Source: RUG708 sp050946535 (GTDB taxonomy: Bacteria; Bacillota; Clostridia; Peptostreptococcales; Anaerovoracaceae). From it: a DNA stretch of 64,000 nt. Shown here piece by piece: positions 33,344 through 43,207 of this stretch. The translations under genes were made by a program, and so were the position numbers. Every line of letters starts with the position of its first letter. Positions within the stretch are counted from its first letter, which is position 1. The notes under the pieces are model-generated. The model did not search any database and was not told the origin of the DNA. It saw only the letters and a list, made by a program, of their open reading frames with translations. Location: assembly GCA_050946535.1 (NCBI GenBank), contig JBMNUZ010000003.1, forward strand, positions 1 to 64,000, in the 5' to 3' direction.

Positions 33344-34601
33344 AACTGATACGGACATCTTTATCGCCGGAGCCGGAGCGTCAGGTCTGGCGGCGGCATG
33401 TGCAGCGGCGGAGGCGGGCGTACGTGTTATATGCGCCGACAGCAACGAAAAGCCGGGCCGTAAGCTCGCTGCTACGGGAAACGGCAGGTGCAACATAACC
33501 AATGAATTCTGCAATGCTCTTATGTATAACAGAGAAGCAGTTAATTTCGTGAGGCACGTCATCCATTCCGATACGGTGGAAAAAACGGTCGGATGGTTTG
33601 AAGACAACGGCCTGCTGATCGTCTCCGAACAGGAAGGCAGGTGTTATCCGTATTCCGGACAGGCTTCGTCGGTAGCAGACATGCTTACAGAAACAGCTTC
33701 GTCGCGCGGGGTACAGTTTATTCTCGGGGACCGGATAGCGGAGTGCTCGTCCGAAGATGGAATATTCGTAATCAGGTTCGATTCGGGAAAGACTGTTACG
33801 GCAGGGAAACTCGTGATCGCGACCGGAGGAAGAGCCGGATTGAGGTTCGGGAGCACGGGCGACGGATACGGGTTCGCGAAATCCTTCGGCCACACGCTGA
33901 ATGCTCCACGTCCTGCGCTGGTGGCATGCGAGAGCGACGACCCGGTGATAAGCGGCATCAAGGGACGTGCGAGAGCAAAAGTTACGCTCATCGACAACGG
34001 TGTGCAGAGATATTCCGAATACGGCGAGGTCCAGTTCACAGGCACAGGTCTTTCAGGCATATGCGTAATGAATATTACAAGATATATCAAGGCGGCGAGG
34101 CCGGCAAACAGGAAAAAGGGCAAGGATGCGCCGGAAAAGTCTCAGGACGAACAGCACGAATATATCCTGAGGCTCAATTTTATGCCGGAGATCGATGGCG
34201 CCGCACTCGCGGAGCTGCTGGTCAGGAGCATGAAAGAAGTGCCGCTCGGAAAGGCGCTTTCGTGGATAGTAAACAGCAGGATCGCAGATAAAGTAGTGGA
34301 ACTGAGCAGCGGAGACACGCCTGAGAAAAGGGCTGAGAGCGCGGTTAAACTCCTTCAGGGCATGGACGTAAAGGTCAAATCGACGAAAGGATGGAACGAG
34401 GCTCAGGTCACGAGAGGCGGCGTAAAGACAGACGAAGTGAATTACGAAAACATGGAATCCAGGATAGTGCCGGGGCTTTACTTCTGCGGTGAAGTTCTGG
34501 ACGTCGACGGGCCGTGCGGAGGCTTTAACCTGCAGTGGGCCTGGTCGTCCGGATTTTTGTGCGGCCGGAGCGCCGCGGAGGCATGTCTTGCTGAGGATTA
34601 G
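33321..34601 (+). CDS. HI0933/YhiN-type NAD(P)/FAD-dependent oxidoreductase
   Basis: A 426-residue flavoprotein. The dinucleotide fold IFIAGAGASGLAAACAAAEAG is at about residues 13-33. It is followed by GRKLAATGNGRCNITN, ATGGRAGLRFGSTGDGY, and the C-terminal GLYFCGEVLDVDGPCGGFNLQWAWSSG. All are hallmarks of the HI0933 (BaiN-related) family. Substrate unknown. Two in-frame ATGs (33321 and 33330) flank the best binding site GGGAGG badly, at 3 and 12 bases, so the start is uncertain by three codons. Translation is coupled to whiA upstream and the next FAD gene downstream. Confidence 0.88.
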   Translation: MLPMQRAETDTDIFIAGAGASGLAAACAAAEAGVRVICADSNEKPGRKLAATGNGRCNITNEFCNALMYNREAVNFVRHVIHSDTVEKTVGWFEDNGLLIVSEQEGRCYPYSGQASSVADMLTETASSRGVQFILGDRIAECSSEDGIFVIRFDSGKTVTAGKLVIATGGRAGLRFGSTGDGYGFAKSFGHTLNAPRPALVACESDDPVISGIKGRARAKVTLIDNGVQRYSEYGEVQFTGTGLSGICVMNITRYIKAARPANRKKGKDAPEKSQDEQHEYILRLNFMPEIDGAALAELLVRSMKEVPLGKALSWIVNSRIADKVVELSSGDTPEKRAESAVKLLQGMDVKVKSTKGWNEAQVTRGGVKTDEVNYENMESRIVPGLYFCGEVLDVDGPCGGFNLQWAWSSGFLCGRSAAEACLAED

Positions 34602-36219
34602 CAATATAAAACTGAAGCCGGGCGAGCCTGTATCCGTTCTTCCGGGAAAGATCGCACGGCGGCTTCGCGTCAAGGAGCGGTTGATTCAGAATCCGAAGCT
34701 GGTGCGCGAGTCTATAGACGCGCGAGGCCGCGGCGGACTGCATTTCATATACACTGTCGATTTTGAAACTCCGGACGAGGAGCGTATGCTGAAAAATCCT
34801 GCTTCATCGAAAGCAGGACTGAGGAAAGCTCCCGACAGGACATACAGACAGATCACGACAGGTTTCGAAGGCACGTACAGCTATCAGGGAGAAAGACCTG
34901 TCATAATCGGCTTCGGACCGTGCGGCATGTTCGCTGCGCTCATTCTTGCCGAGGCCGGACTCAGGCCGGTCGTGCTGGAGCAGGGCAGCCCCGTAGAGAA
35001 GAGAACGCGTGATGTGGAGCATTTCTGGGAGACGGGAGAGCTCGACGAGATGTCGAACGTTCAGTTCGGCGAAGGCGGAGCAGGAACGTTTTCAGACGGC
35101 AAACTCACGACTGGAATAAAGGATTCGCGTATAAACAAAGTAAACGACGAGTTTATAGAAGCGGGAGCATCCGAGACGATAGCTTACAAACACATGCCGC
35201 ATATCGGAACGGATGTGTTAAAGACTGTCGTCAGGAACATTCGCGAAAAGGTGATCCGGCTCGGAGGAGAAGTCAGGTTCGGATCGGAAGTGGTTTCTAT
35301 AAAGCGGAACGGAGACGCGGTGTCAGCGGTGAAACTCGCCGACGGCAGCGTGCTCAGATCGGAGCATGTAGTGCTCGCGATCGGCAACAGCTCACGGCGG
35401 TCGTTCGAAGCTCTCTACAGAGACGGCATAGCCATGGAGGCAAAGCCGTTTTCGGCCGGCGTCAGGATAGAGCACCCGCAGGAACTCATAAACTACGTTC
35501 AGTACGGTGAAGTAAACGACAGCGAAGGAAGGCTGTCGGCGGCAGTGTACAAGCTGTCGTACCACTGCAGAGAAAGCGGCCGGGGCGTGTACACGTTTTG
35601 CATGTGCCCGGGAGGAACTGTCGTCGGAGCCGCTTCTGAAAGAGAGTGCGAGGTCACGAACGGAATGAGCGTCTTCGCCAGAGACGGCGAAAATGCAAAC
35701 AGCGCCCTGCTCGTCAGCGTTTCACCGGAGGACTGCATGAGGGAGACTGGCGATACTACTCCGCTTGCGGGAATGACGTTCCAGCGGAAACTCGAACGTG
35801 CCGCGTATATGCTGGGAGGCGGAGGATATACGGCTCCAGCGGAAACGGTAGGTGAATTCCTGGGAAGGGGCAGGACCGAGCCGGCTGTAAAGCCGACATA
35901 CAGGCCTGGTGTAAAACGAGCAGACCTGACACAATGTCTGCCGGCTTTCATCACGGACTCACTCAGAGAAGCGCTTCCGGAAATGGCGAAAAGGCTCGAT
36001 GGATTTAATCTCGACGGAGCTCTGATGACGGCCGTGGAGACCAGAAGCTCTTCGCCTGTAAGAATACTGCGCGGGAAAAATATGCAGAGCGTTTCAGCTG
36101 CAGGCCTTTATCCGGGCGGAGAAGGTGCAGGCTACGCGGGAGGAATCATGTCGTCAGCTGTAGACGGCATAAAGATCGCGGAAGAGATTATAAGAGATAT
36201 AACCGGGAAAGAAAATTGA
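34588..36219 (+). CDS. FAD-dependent dehydrogenase (COG2509-type)
   Basis: A 543-residue protein beginning at TTG 34588, with GGAGG six bases upstream, overlapping the previous gene by 14 bases. The N-terminal about 95 residues form a small domain seen in the family (IKLKPGEP to FETPDEE). Then comes PVIIGFGPCGMFAALILAEAG (FAD fold, about 108-128), NVQFGEGGAGTFSDGKL, and the C-terminal LYPGGEGAGYAGGIMSSAVDG. Members are annotated only as dehydrogenases; substrate unknown. Together with the previous gene it makes a flavoprotein pair appended to the whiA block. Confidence 0.85.
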   Translation: MLRISNIKLKPGEPVSVLPGKIARRLRVKERLIQNPKLVRESIDARGRGGLHFIYTVDFETPDEERMLKNPASSKAGLRKAPDRTYRQITTGFEGTYSYQGERPVIIGFGPCGMFAALILAEAGLRPVVLEQGSPVEKRTRDVEHFWETGELDEMSNVQFGEGGAGTFSDGKLTTGIKDSRINKVNDEFIEAGASETIAYKHMPHIGTDVLKTVVRNIREKVIRLGGEVRFGSEVVSIKRNGDAVSAVKLADGSVLRSEHVVLAIGNSSRRSFEALYRDGIAMEAKPFSAGVRIEHPQELINYVQYGEVNDSEGRLSAAVYKLSYHCRESGRGVYTFCMCPGGTVVGAASERECEVTNGMSVFARDGENANSALLVSVSPEDCMRETGDTTPLAGMTFQRKLERAAYMLGGGGYTAPAETVGEFLGRGRTEPAVKPTYRPGVKRADLTQCLPAFITDSLREALPEMAKRLDGFNLDGALMTAVETRSSSPVRILRGKNMQSVSAAGLYPGGEGAGYAGGIMSSAVDGIKIAEEIIRDITGKEN

Positions 36220-36276
36220 GCTCAGAATTTCAGAGAGTGGCAATCGCCTCTGGAGTTCTGGGCTCATTTGTTTACT
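36218..36276. terminator. bidirectional terminator between convergent genes
   Basis: GAGCTCAGAA (36218-36227) pairs with TTCTGGGCTC (36256-36265), with an inner AGAG/CTCT. The tail is TTTGTTTACTTTC on plus and TTTTCTTTCC on minus. It slightly overlaps the end of the gene on each side. Confidence 0.7.
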
Positions 36277-37810
36277 TTCTTGTTATTATGGATTTTCCTG
36301 TCATTTCAGACGGCTTTTCAAGCCCCATCATCTCGAGCAGAGTAGGGGCGATGTCAGCCAGGATTCCGCCGTCTCTTAAGCCGTATCCCTCGCCGCTGTA
36401 TGGAGGCAGCACGACTATTGCAGGCACCGGATTGGTAGAATGCTTCGTCACGGGATTTCCGTCAGCGTCTTTCATGACATCGGCGTTGCCGTGGTCGGCG
36501 GTTATGAACACCGACGCACCTGCACTTTCAGCCGCTTTCATGATGCTTCCGATGCAGCTGTCGACGGCTTCCACGGCTTTCACCGCCGCGTCGAACACGC
36601 CTGTGTGTCCTACCATGTCCGCGTTCGCAAAGTTCATGATTATAAGATCGTATTTCCCGGATCCGAGAGCCTTTACGGCATTGTCACGGAGTTCGTACGC
36701 GCTCATCTCAGGCTGAAGATCGTAAGTCGCGACCTTAGGCGAAGGCACGAGGATTCTTTCCTCGCCCGGGAACGGTTTTTCTATTCCTCCGTTCATGAAG
36801 AACGTCACGTGAGCGTACTTTTCGGTTTCGGCGAGCCTGAGCTGGTGCATTCCGAGTTTTGAGACGTATTCTCCGAGCGTTCCAGAAGGATGCTCAGGCG
36901 GGAAGGCTATTTCAACGCCGGGCATTCCGGCTTCGTATTCGGTCATGCATACGTATTTCAGATTTTGCGGGAGCACTCGGCGTTCAAATCCGCCGAACGC
37001 GCTGTCGCAGAGAGCGCGTGTTATTTCTCTTGCTCTGTCCGGCCTGAAATTGAACATTATCACGCTGTCGCCGTCTTTTATCCTGCCGTCTGTTCCGTCG
37101 ATCACGGTAGGCAGCACGAATTCGTCGGTTTCGCCTCTGGCGTATGCGTCTTCGACGGCCGCGGCTCCCGATGCGCTGTGCTGTCCTTCACCCGCTGTGA
37201 GAGCGTCGTATGCTTTCTTTACCCTGTCCCAGCGCTTGTCTCTGTCCATGGCGTAGTAACGCCCGGAGACAGTCGCGATTTTCCCTTTGCCGGCTTTTTT
37301 CATGTATTCTTCGAGCTGTTCGATGTATTTGCCCGCGCATGAAGGTGGAACGTCTCTGCCGTCCAGAATGCAGTCGATGAATACGTTACCGACGTTGTAT
37401 TTTACTGCCATGTCGATCAGCGCAAAAAGATGGTTGATATGGCTGTGGACTCCGCCGTCCGAAAGGAGTCCGGCGATATGCAGCGAATGTCCGTCTGCGG
37501 CGTTTTCCATCGCTTCTTTGAGAGCCGCGTTTTCGAAGAACGATCCGTCTTCGACGGCCCTCGTGATCCGCGTGAAGTCCTGATAGACTATGCGTCCGGC
37601 TCCTATGTTGAGATGACCGACCTCGGAGTTCCCCATCTGGCCGTCAGGCAGGCCGACGGACGTTCCGCTCGCGCCGAGCTTCGTATGAGGATATTTCTTT
37701 TTTAAAGATCTGATGTTCGGAAGATCCGCTGCGGCGATCGCGTTGCCGTCTTTGCTGTCAGAGCAGCCGAAACCATCCATGATGATCAGCATAGTAGTTT
37801 TTCTGTCCAT
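36272..37810 (-). CDS. gpmI: 2,3-bisphosphoglycerate-independent phosphoglycerate mutase GpmI
   Basis: Mn2+-dependent glycolytic mutase of 512 residues, normal for the family. Phosphatase-domain metal residues begin with LIIMDGFG. The phosphorylated Ser is S62 in DGQMGNSEVGHLNIGAG. Later ones include DGRDVPP, NFANADMVGHTG and FITADHGNADVM. It is a single minus-strand gene, convergent with the FAD dehydrogenase and divergent from addA. Confidence 0.96.
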   Translation of the reverse strand: MDRKTTMLIIMDGFGCSDSKDGNAIAAADLPNIRSLKKKYPHTKLGASGTSVGLPDGQMGNSEVGHLNIGAGRIVYQDFTRITRAVEDGSFFENAALKEAMENAADGHSLHIAGLLSDGGVHSHINHLFALIDMAVKYNVGNVFIDCILDGRDVPPSCAGKYIEQLEEYMKKAGKGKIATVSGRYYAMDRDKRWDRVKKAYDALTAGEGQHSASGAAAVEDAYARGETDEFVLPTVIDGTDGRIKDGDSVIMFNFRPDRAREITRALCDSAFGGFERRVLPQNLKYVCMTEYEAGMPGVEIAFPPEHPSGTLGEYVSKLGMHQLRLAETEKYAHVTFFMNGGIEKPFPGEERILVPSPKVATYDLQPEMSAYELRDNAVKALGSGKYDLIIMNFANADMVGHTGVFDAAVKAVEAVDSCIGSIMKAAESAGASVFITADHGNADVMKDADGNPVTKHSTNPVPAIVVLPPYSGEGYGLRDGGILADIAPTLLEMMGLEKPSEMTGKSIITRK

Positions 37811-37998
37811 GATTTATGCCAGTTCCTTTCGGATTATATGTGTTTTTATAAGTGAAAAGTCAATATCAGTAGATTATAGCAGATAGAAGGCCGGGGTGCA
37901 AAAACGGACACGTCTGTGATAAGATTGCATATATGCTTTACGGACAGAAATGAAGAAACCGGAACAAAGGCCGGAAAAGGCGGTGCGGAGGAATTTTT

Positions 37999-40900
37999 AT
38001 GAAATGGACTGAACAGCAGAAGACAGCGATAGAAGCACCTGTAGACAATATTCTCGTGTCGGCTGCGGCAGGATCGGGAAAGACGGCGGTGCTGACCGAA
38101 AGAATCAAGAGGCTCGTCGTCGAGCAGCACATACCGGTGGAAAAAATGCTGGTCGTTACATTTACAAACGCAGCGGCGAGCGAGATGAGGGAAAAAATAA
38201 TCAGGGCGCTGAAAGAGGCTGGCCAGCAGGCGTATGAGGAGAACGACCGCGAAACGGTCGATTTCGTGCGCACTCAGCTCAGAAACATTCCTTCCGCGGA
38301 TATCTGCACATTTCATAAATTCCTTATGGGAGTCATGAGGCAGTATTTCTACCTGACGGACATCGATCAGGATTTCGCGGTGTGCGACGACGCGCAGCAG
38401 GTGATAATCAGAAACAAGTGTCTCGACGAGCTGTTCGAGGACAGGCTGGCGTCAGGCGATGAGGATTTCAGAAAATTTCTCGATGCGTATTCAGGCATCA
38501 AAGGCACCGGTTCCGTGCGCGAGATGATCATCACGGTCTACGACTTTATCATGAACATGGAGGATCCGTTCGGATGGCTCGACGAGCACGTCGGAATGCT
38601 CGACTGTACAGAGGAAAGATTCAGGGAATCGTCCGTTTTTCGTTCATACAGGAAGGCAGCGGCGGACGAACTGAGCGATGCGTTGAAATACGGAGAAGCG
38701 ATGCTGTCGCTCATGCGCAGGTATCCGGAACTCGACGAGCTCAGGGAAAATAAAAGTGACACCATCACGATGAAGGCGGCTTCGAATGTGAGCGCGGTCA
38801 GAAGAGTTTGCGAAGAGATGAGCGGGCTGGCGGACGATACGCTCAGGGAGCGCCTGAAGATAAGCTGGACCAGGCTCATACCCAAAAAGCATGAAAAACC
38901 AGTCTACAGCGAGATCAAAGAAAATGTGAAGTTCTTCAACGAGAAGATGAAGGATTGTGTAAAGGCGGCGGCAGGTCTACTGCCTGAAACGCCGCCGGCC
39001 GAATCTGCGGAAAAGATCGCCGGAACGTATCCTTACGCGGTGACGCTCGCAGGCCTGGTCAGGGAGTTCTCCGACAGATTTTCGGCAGCCAAGCGCGCGA
39101 AGAAAGTCGTCGACTATTCGGACATAGAGCATATCGCCTACGGTATCCTTACGGATCCGGAGCATCCAGAAGTTTCAAAGACGTACAAAGACAGGTTCGA
39201 CGTGGTCTTCATCGATGAATATCAGGACAGCAGCCGGATTCAGGAAGCCATAATCAGGAGCGTGAGCAGGGGCAGGAATGTCTACATGGTCGGTGATGTA
39301 AAGCAGAGCATCTACAAATTCAGACAGGCTGATCCGGACATATTCATAGGAAAATACAACACGTTCAGCGATACGGGAGAAAATGCGGACGGCAGGCTGA
39401 TCAGCCTGAACATGAATTTCAGAAGCAAAGGCGGCGTCATCGATTCGGTCAACGGAGTCTTCAGAAATGTCATGACGCTGGAAAAGACCGGAATCGCGTA
39501 CGATGACGCCGCAGCACTCCACAAAGGCTCGTCGTACACAGCCGGCGGGGAGCTTGATTACGGAGCATCGCTGCATATCACAGAAGGCCTGAAAAGCGAC
39601 GAAGCCGGAGAACTAGGGGGTGAGATAGGAGAGCTGACAGCCGCGGAGGCGGAAGGAAGGATGATCGCCGGGCTCGTTTCCGAACGCCTCGGCAAGCCGA
39701 TATTCGACGATAAAAAAGGCATCGTGAGAGAAGCCGGATACGAAGATATCGTAATACTGCTCAGGTCGCGTTCACACGCCGACGTATACGCAGCCGCGCT
39801 GCGTGATGCAGGAATCCCTGCATACGTGGCAGGCGGAGAAGGATACTACGAAACCTACGAGATCGAAACATTCATGAATCTGCTCAAGGTGATCGACAAC
39901 AGAAGGCGTGACATCGAACTGATAAGCGTGCTGAGATCACCGGTGCAGGGATTCCGCTTCACCGTCGACGAGCTTGCGGCCGTCAGGCTCTCAGACCGCA
40001 GCTGTTCCTACAGCGAAGCATTTGCAAGACTTGCGGAATCGGGAGATACAGAGCTCGCTTCAAAATGCCGCGCGGCATGGCAACGGCTCGACGACTGGCG
40101 CGTCGAATCACGCTACATGCCGCTTCCCGAATTCATCTGGAAGCTGATGACCGATTCTGATCTGCTGAATTATACGGCGGCACTGCCGGGCGGTGCCAGG
40201 AGAGCAGCGAATCTCAGGATGCTCGTCGATAAAGCGGAGGAATTCACGAGAAACCAGGGCGAGGGACTGTTCAGCTTTGTCAACTACATCGAGAGAGTGA
40301 AGGAGAGCGGCCAGAGAACGCCGCAGGCTTCTAACGAAGGCGACGTCAGCGGTATGATACAGATCATGACGGTCCACAAGAGCAAGGGACTCGAGTATCC
40401 GATCGTCTTTGTCTCAAATCTCGCAGCGAATATCAGACACGATTCAGACTCGATCAATCTGCAGCTTCACAAGAATCTCGGCGTGGCACTCAAGAACATC
40501 GATCCGGCGGCACACACGAAATTCACTCCGGTAAACTACTCGACTATACTCGATGTCAAAAGACGCGAGGATTTTGAGGAAGAAAAGCGAATTCTCTACG
40601 TTGCCATGACAAGAGCGAAAGACGAGCTCGTGCTCACGGCGTCAGTGAGAAGCGCAGAAAAGCTCCGCGTGGAGGCTGAGATCGCAGGGGATACAGGTAT
40701 TCAGAGCACGGACAGCCGTATATTGTGGGTTCTTGCTAACGCCGCAGAAGCAGGCATCAAAGTCCATTTCCACGATGCGGCGGAATTTGCTGAGGAAAAA
40801 GCCTGGAACGCAGACGGACAGAAACGCATAAGGGATTCGGTAGCCAGAGGGTTCCCGGAATTCAGGGACGAAAACAACCTTGCAGACCTGATTCAAAAAC

Positions 40901-41724
40901 GCTTCGACAGCGTTTACCCTTATTACAGGGAGACGGTCACGAAGTCGAAGTTCACGGTAACCGGAATAAACAAGATGCTGCGCGGTGAATCTTCCGACAG
41001 CGCTCCGCATTTCATTCCTTCGATCACCGGCGACGAGATGCCGGAGATCGACGCAGCGGGAGAAAAATACGAAGAATCAGAAATCGAAACTCCGGCCGGA
41101 CCAGACTTGAAAGAAGACAGCGATTATGTGCCGCATTTCATGCGTTCAGAGGAAAAGATACCGCCGGCGAGGCGCGGCACGCTCACGCACAAGCTGCTCG
41201 AGCTGATAGATTATTCGGAGGACAATGACGAGCAAAAAATTGAAAAATTCGCTGAAAGTCTCGTGTCCGAAGGCCTTATGACGAAGGAGGAAATATCAGC
41301 GGTTTCGTTCCGGAATATTGCATCGTTTTTCTCTTCGGATCTGGGGAAGCGCGCGTGCGGCGCCGGAAAACTCCGCCGTGAGTGGGCGTTTACGATGAAA
41401 AAGAATACTGCCGAACTTGCTGCGGATGCGGAGAGTCCTGAAACAGGAAGGTACATCCTCGAAACGCTGCCGGAGAATATACTGCTGCAGGGCGTGATCG
41501 ACTGCTGTTTCAGGGACGATGACGGAATCGTCGTGGTCGATTTCAAGACAGACAGATATACGAAAGAGGACGAGGCGGACGGATTCGCGCGTTTCGTGGA
41601 ACGCTACCGCCGCCAGCTGGAGATCTACTGCGAGGTGGTTGAGAAAGAATACGGCGAACCTGTTTCGAAGGCGAGCCTGTTCATGCTGCGGGCCGGCCGC
41701 GAGGTGGTCGTGAGACAAGCCTGA
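37999..41724 (+). CDS. addA: ATP-dependent helicase/nuclease subunit AddA
   Basis: Large subunit of the AddAB double-strand break resection complex, 1241 residues. UvrD-type helicase: Walker A AAGSGKTAVLTERI (from about 23), VTFTNAAASEM, TFHKFL, Walker B VVFIDEYQDSS near 401-411, VGDVKQSIYKFRQADP, IMTVHKSKGLEYPIV and VAMTRAKDEL. The C-terminal PD-(D/E)XK nuclease has GVIDCCFRDDDGIVVVDFKTD near 1165-1185. GGAGGAA sits six bases before the ATG. addB, usually directly upstream, is absent; gpmI lies there in the opposite direction. Confidence 0.95.
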   Translation: MKWTEQQKTAIEAPVDNILVSAAAGSGKTAVLTERIKRLVVEQHIPVEKMLVVTFTNAAASEMREKIIRALKEAGQQAYEENDRETVDFVRTQLRNIPSADICTFHKFLMGVMRQYFYLTDIDQDFAVCDDAQQVIIRNKCLDELFEDRLASGDEDFRKFLDAYSGIKGTGSVREMIITVYDFIMNMEDPFGWLDEHVGMLDCTEERFRESSVFRSYRKAAADELSDALKYGEAMLSLMRRYPELDELRENKSDTITMKAASNVSAVRRVCEEMSGLADDTLRERLKISWTRLIPKKHEKPVYSEIKENVKFFNEKMKDCVKAAAGLLPETPPAESAEKIAGTYPYAVTLAGLVREFSDRFSAAKRAKKVVDYSDIEHIAYGILTDPEHPEVSKTYKDRFDVVFIDEYQDSSRIQEAIIRSVSRGRNVYMVGDVKQSIYKFRQADPDIFIGKYNTFSDTGENADGRLISLNMNFRSKGGVIDSVNGVFRNVMTLEKTGIAYDDAAALHKGSSYTAGGELDYGASLHITEGLKSDEAGELGGEIGELTAAEAEGRMIAGLVSERLGKPIFDDKKGIVREAGYEDIVILLRSRSHADVYAAALRDAGIPAYVAGGEGYYETYEIETFMNLLKVIDNRRRDIELISVLRSPVQGFRFTVDELAAVRLSDRSCSYSEAFARLAESGDTELASKCRAAWQRLDDWRVESRYMPLPEFIWKLMTDSDLLNYTAALPGGARRAANLRMLVDKAEEFTRNQGEGLFSFVNYIERVKESGQRTPQASNEGDVSGMIQIMTVHKSKGLEYPIVFVSNLAANIRHDSDSINLQLHKNLGVALKNIDPAAHTKFTPVNYSTILDVKRREDFEEEKRILYVAMTRAKDELVLTASVRSAEKLRVEAEIAGDTGIQSTDSRILWVLANAAEAGIKVHFHDAAEFAEEKAWNADGQKRIRDSVARGFPEFRDENNLADLIQKRFDSVYPYYRETVTKSKFTVTGINKMLRGESSDSAPHFIPSITGDEMPEIDAAGEKYEESEIETPAGPDLKEDSDYVPHFMRSEEKIPPARRGTLTHKLLELIDYSEDNDEQKIEKFAESLVSEGLMTKEEISAVSFRNIASFFSSDLGKRACGAGKLRREWAFTMKKNTAELAADAESPETGRYILETLPENILLQGVIDCCFRDDDGIVVVDFKTDRYTKEDEADGFARFVERYRRQLEIYCEVVEKEYGEPVSKASLFMLRAGREVVVRQA

Positions 41725-41760
41725 CAGGTGCAGTACATGGCCGGCCCGTTGCTGTGGCTC

Positions 41761-41884
41761 GCCGTCGAGGCAGTGTTAATGCTGGCCTGCCGTCGCAGCT
41801 TGACGTCATGGAAGTTTATAGACGGTCTGCCTCGACGACAGGCCGTCGCGGCAGTGTAAAACCTGTATGCCGCGACGACAGGCC
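41761..41884. repeat. mixed direct and inverted repeats downstream of addA
   Basis: GCCGTCGAGGCAGTGT (41761-41776) recurs as GCCGTCGCGGCAGTGT (41842-41857). TCGACGACAGGCC (41832-41844) recurs as GCGACGACAGGCC (41872-41884). CGTCGAGGCAG (41763-41773) is exactly complementary to CTGCCTCGACG (41827-41837). No gene is visible from 41725 to 42019. Confidence 0.75.
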
Positions 41885-41918
41885 ATACTGTCTGCTTACA
41901 TTAAAGAAGAATTTGCAT

Positions 41919-41964
41919 AAAAAAGGAGAGACCGTATCCCTTATGCAAGATATGGTCTCTCTTT
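41919..41964 (-). terminator. terminator downstream of buk
   Basis: GAGAGACC (41926-41933) pairs with GGTCTCTC (41954-41961), extended by TATC/GATA. On the minus strand it is followed by a T-run (complement of 41919-41924). On the plus strand a shorter CTTTC tail may also serve addA. Confidence 0.75.
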
Positions 41965-42019
41965 CAGCATTTTCAATTTCATTTATCTGGTGCGCCTTTG
42001 TGCGTCCCAAACCGGTCTT

Positions 42020-43207
42020 TTATTTTCTGCGTCCGGAATCAGACATGGCTTCATCCGCGCGTTTGCTTCCTGCAGGCCGGCGGAGCTGAGCGTCTACCTT
42101 TAAACGCTTTTCATCGAATCCTGACCACACAGGTCTGCCTGTATATTCTTTTGGTTCGGTTTCGCCTCTGAGAACTTCGAGAGCGCCGTCTGCCATCGCG
42201 GTCTGTTCCATCTCGCCAGGATATACGGCCACAGGTGCGATCCATCCGCAGCGCTTTTTCACTGTTTCCTCTACATCTTTGAAGCGCATGAGTCCTCCGG
42301 TAAGCACTATGGCATCGACTTTTCCTTCGAGCACTGCGGCCATCGATCCGATCCACTTGCAGACCTGATAGAGCATGGCGTTCCAGACCAGGGTATATTC
42401 AGGATTGCCGGCTTCGACTTCTGCGTGAATTTTATTTGAGTTGGATGTTCCGAAGTGGCTGCTCAATCCGCCTGCCTGGCTGCAGAGATTGCGGATTTCG
42501 TCGTGTGAAAGATGGTTGAGCCTGTTGTTCATGTCGGTGACGGCCATGCTGCCCATTCTGGTAGGAGTGAACGGACCTTCTCCGCCGCCGGCGTCATTGC
42601 CGTCGATCATTCGTCCGTTGAGATGCGCGGTGATAGAGATTCCTCCGTCGATGTGGCACACGATGAAGCGGCAGTCTTCGTATTTCTTGCCCATGACCTT
42701 CGCGTGATGCTTTGCAGTAGCTTTGAGGTTCAGTGCGTGTGAGACGGCGCGTCTGTACACGCCTTTCACACCGGTTATTCTTGCGAGATCGCAGAGCTCA
42801 TCTACTACAGGAGGATCCATCATGAACATTCTGCCGCCGTATCTCTTGTGAAGTTCATTCGCGAGCTGCACGCCGAGCATAGAAGAGTGGTAGAGACCGC
42901 CCTTTGCGGCACGCGTGTCTTCGATGAGCTGCTCGTTTATTTCATATATTCCGCTTTCGACGGAGTAGCATCCGCCGCCGCGACCGACGATCGCATCGAT
43001 GTCGTTCATGTCGATATTTTTGCTCTTCAGGAATTTTTCAATGACAGCGAGACGATAGTCGAGCTGGTCGTTAATAGTCGGGAATTTCAGGAGTACAGAC
43101 GAATCGTGAAATACATCCGTAGAGAAAATCATCTTCTCATTTTCATGGTAAGAGACCTTCGTCGATGTAGATCCCGGATTGATGACTACGATTTTGTAAT
43201 TATTCAT
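42020..43207 (-). CDS. buk: butyrate kinase (acetokinase family)
   Basis: ASKHA-fold kinase converting butyryl phosphate and ADP to butyrate and ATP, or acting on a related acyl phosphate. From the ATG at 43207 (GAGGGGGATAAA upstream) the protein has 395 residues. It begins YKIVVINPGSTSTKVSYHENE and contains VGRGGGC, SHALNLKATAKHHA, HIDGGISITAH and VLTGGLMRF. Butyrate kinases are about 355 residues; the last 40 here are a basic extension. No phosphotransbutyrylase gene is near, so substrate and direction are uncertain. Confidence 0.85.
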   Translation of the reverse strand: MNNYKIVVINPGSTSTKVSYHENEKMIFSTDVFHDSSVLLKFPTINDQLDYRLAVIEKFLKSKNIDMNDIDAIVGRGGGCYSVESGIYEINEQLIEDTRAAKGGLYHSSMLGVQLANELHKRYGGRMFMMDPPVVDELCDLARITGVKGVYRRAVSHALNLKATAKHHAKVMGKKYEDCRFIVCHIDGGISITAHLNGRMIDGNDAGGGEGPFTPTRMGSMAVTDMNNRLNHLSHDEIRNLCSQAGGLSSHFGTSNSNKIHAEVEAGNPEYTLVWNAMLYQVCKWIGSMAAVLEGKVDAIVLTGGLMRFKDVEETVKKRCGWIAPVAVYPGEMEQTAMADGALEVLRGETEPKEYTGRPVWSGFDEKRLKVDAQLRRPAGSKRADEAMSDSGRRK

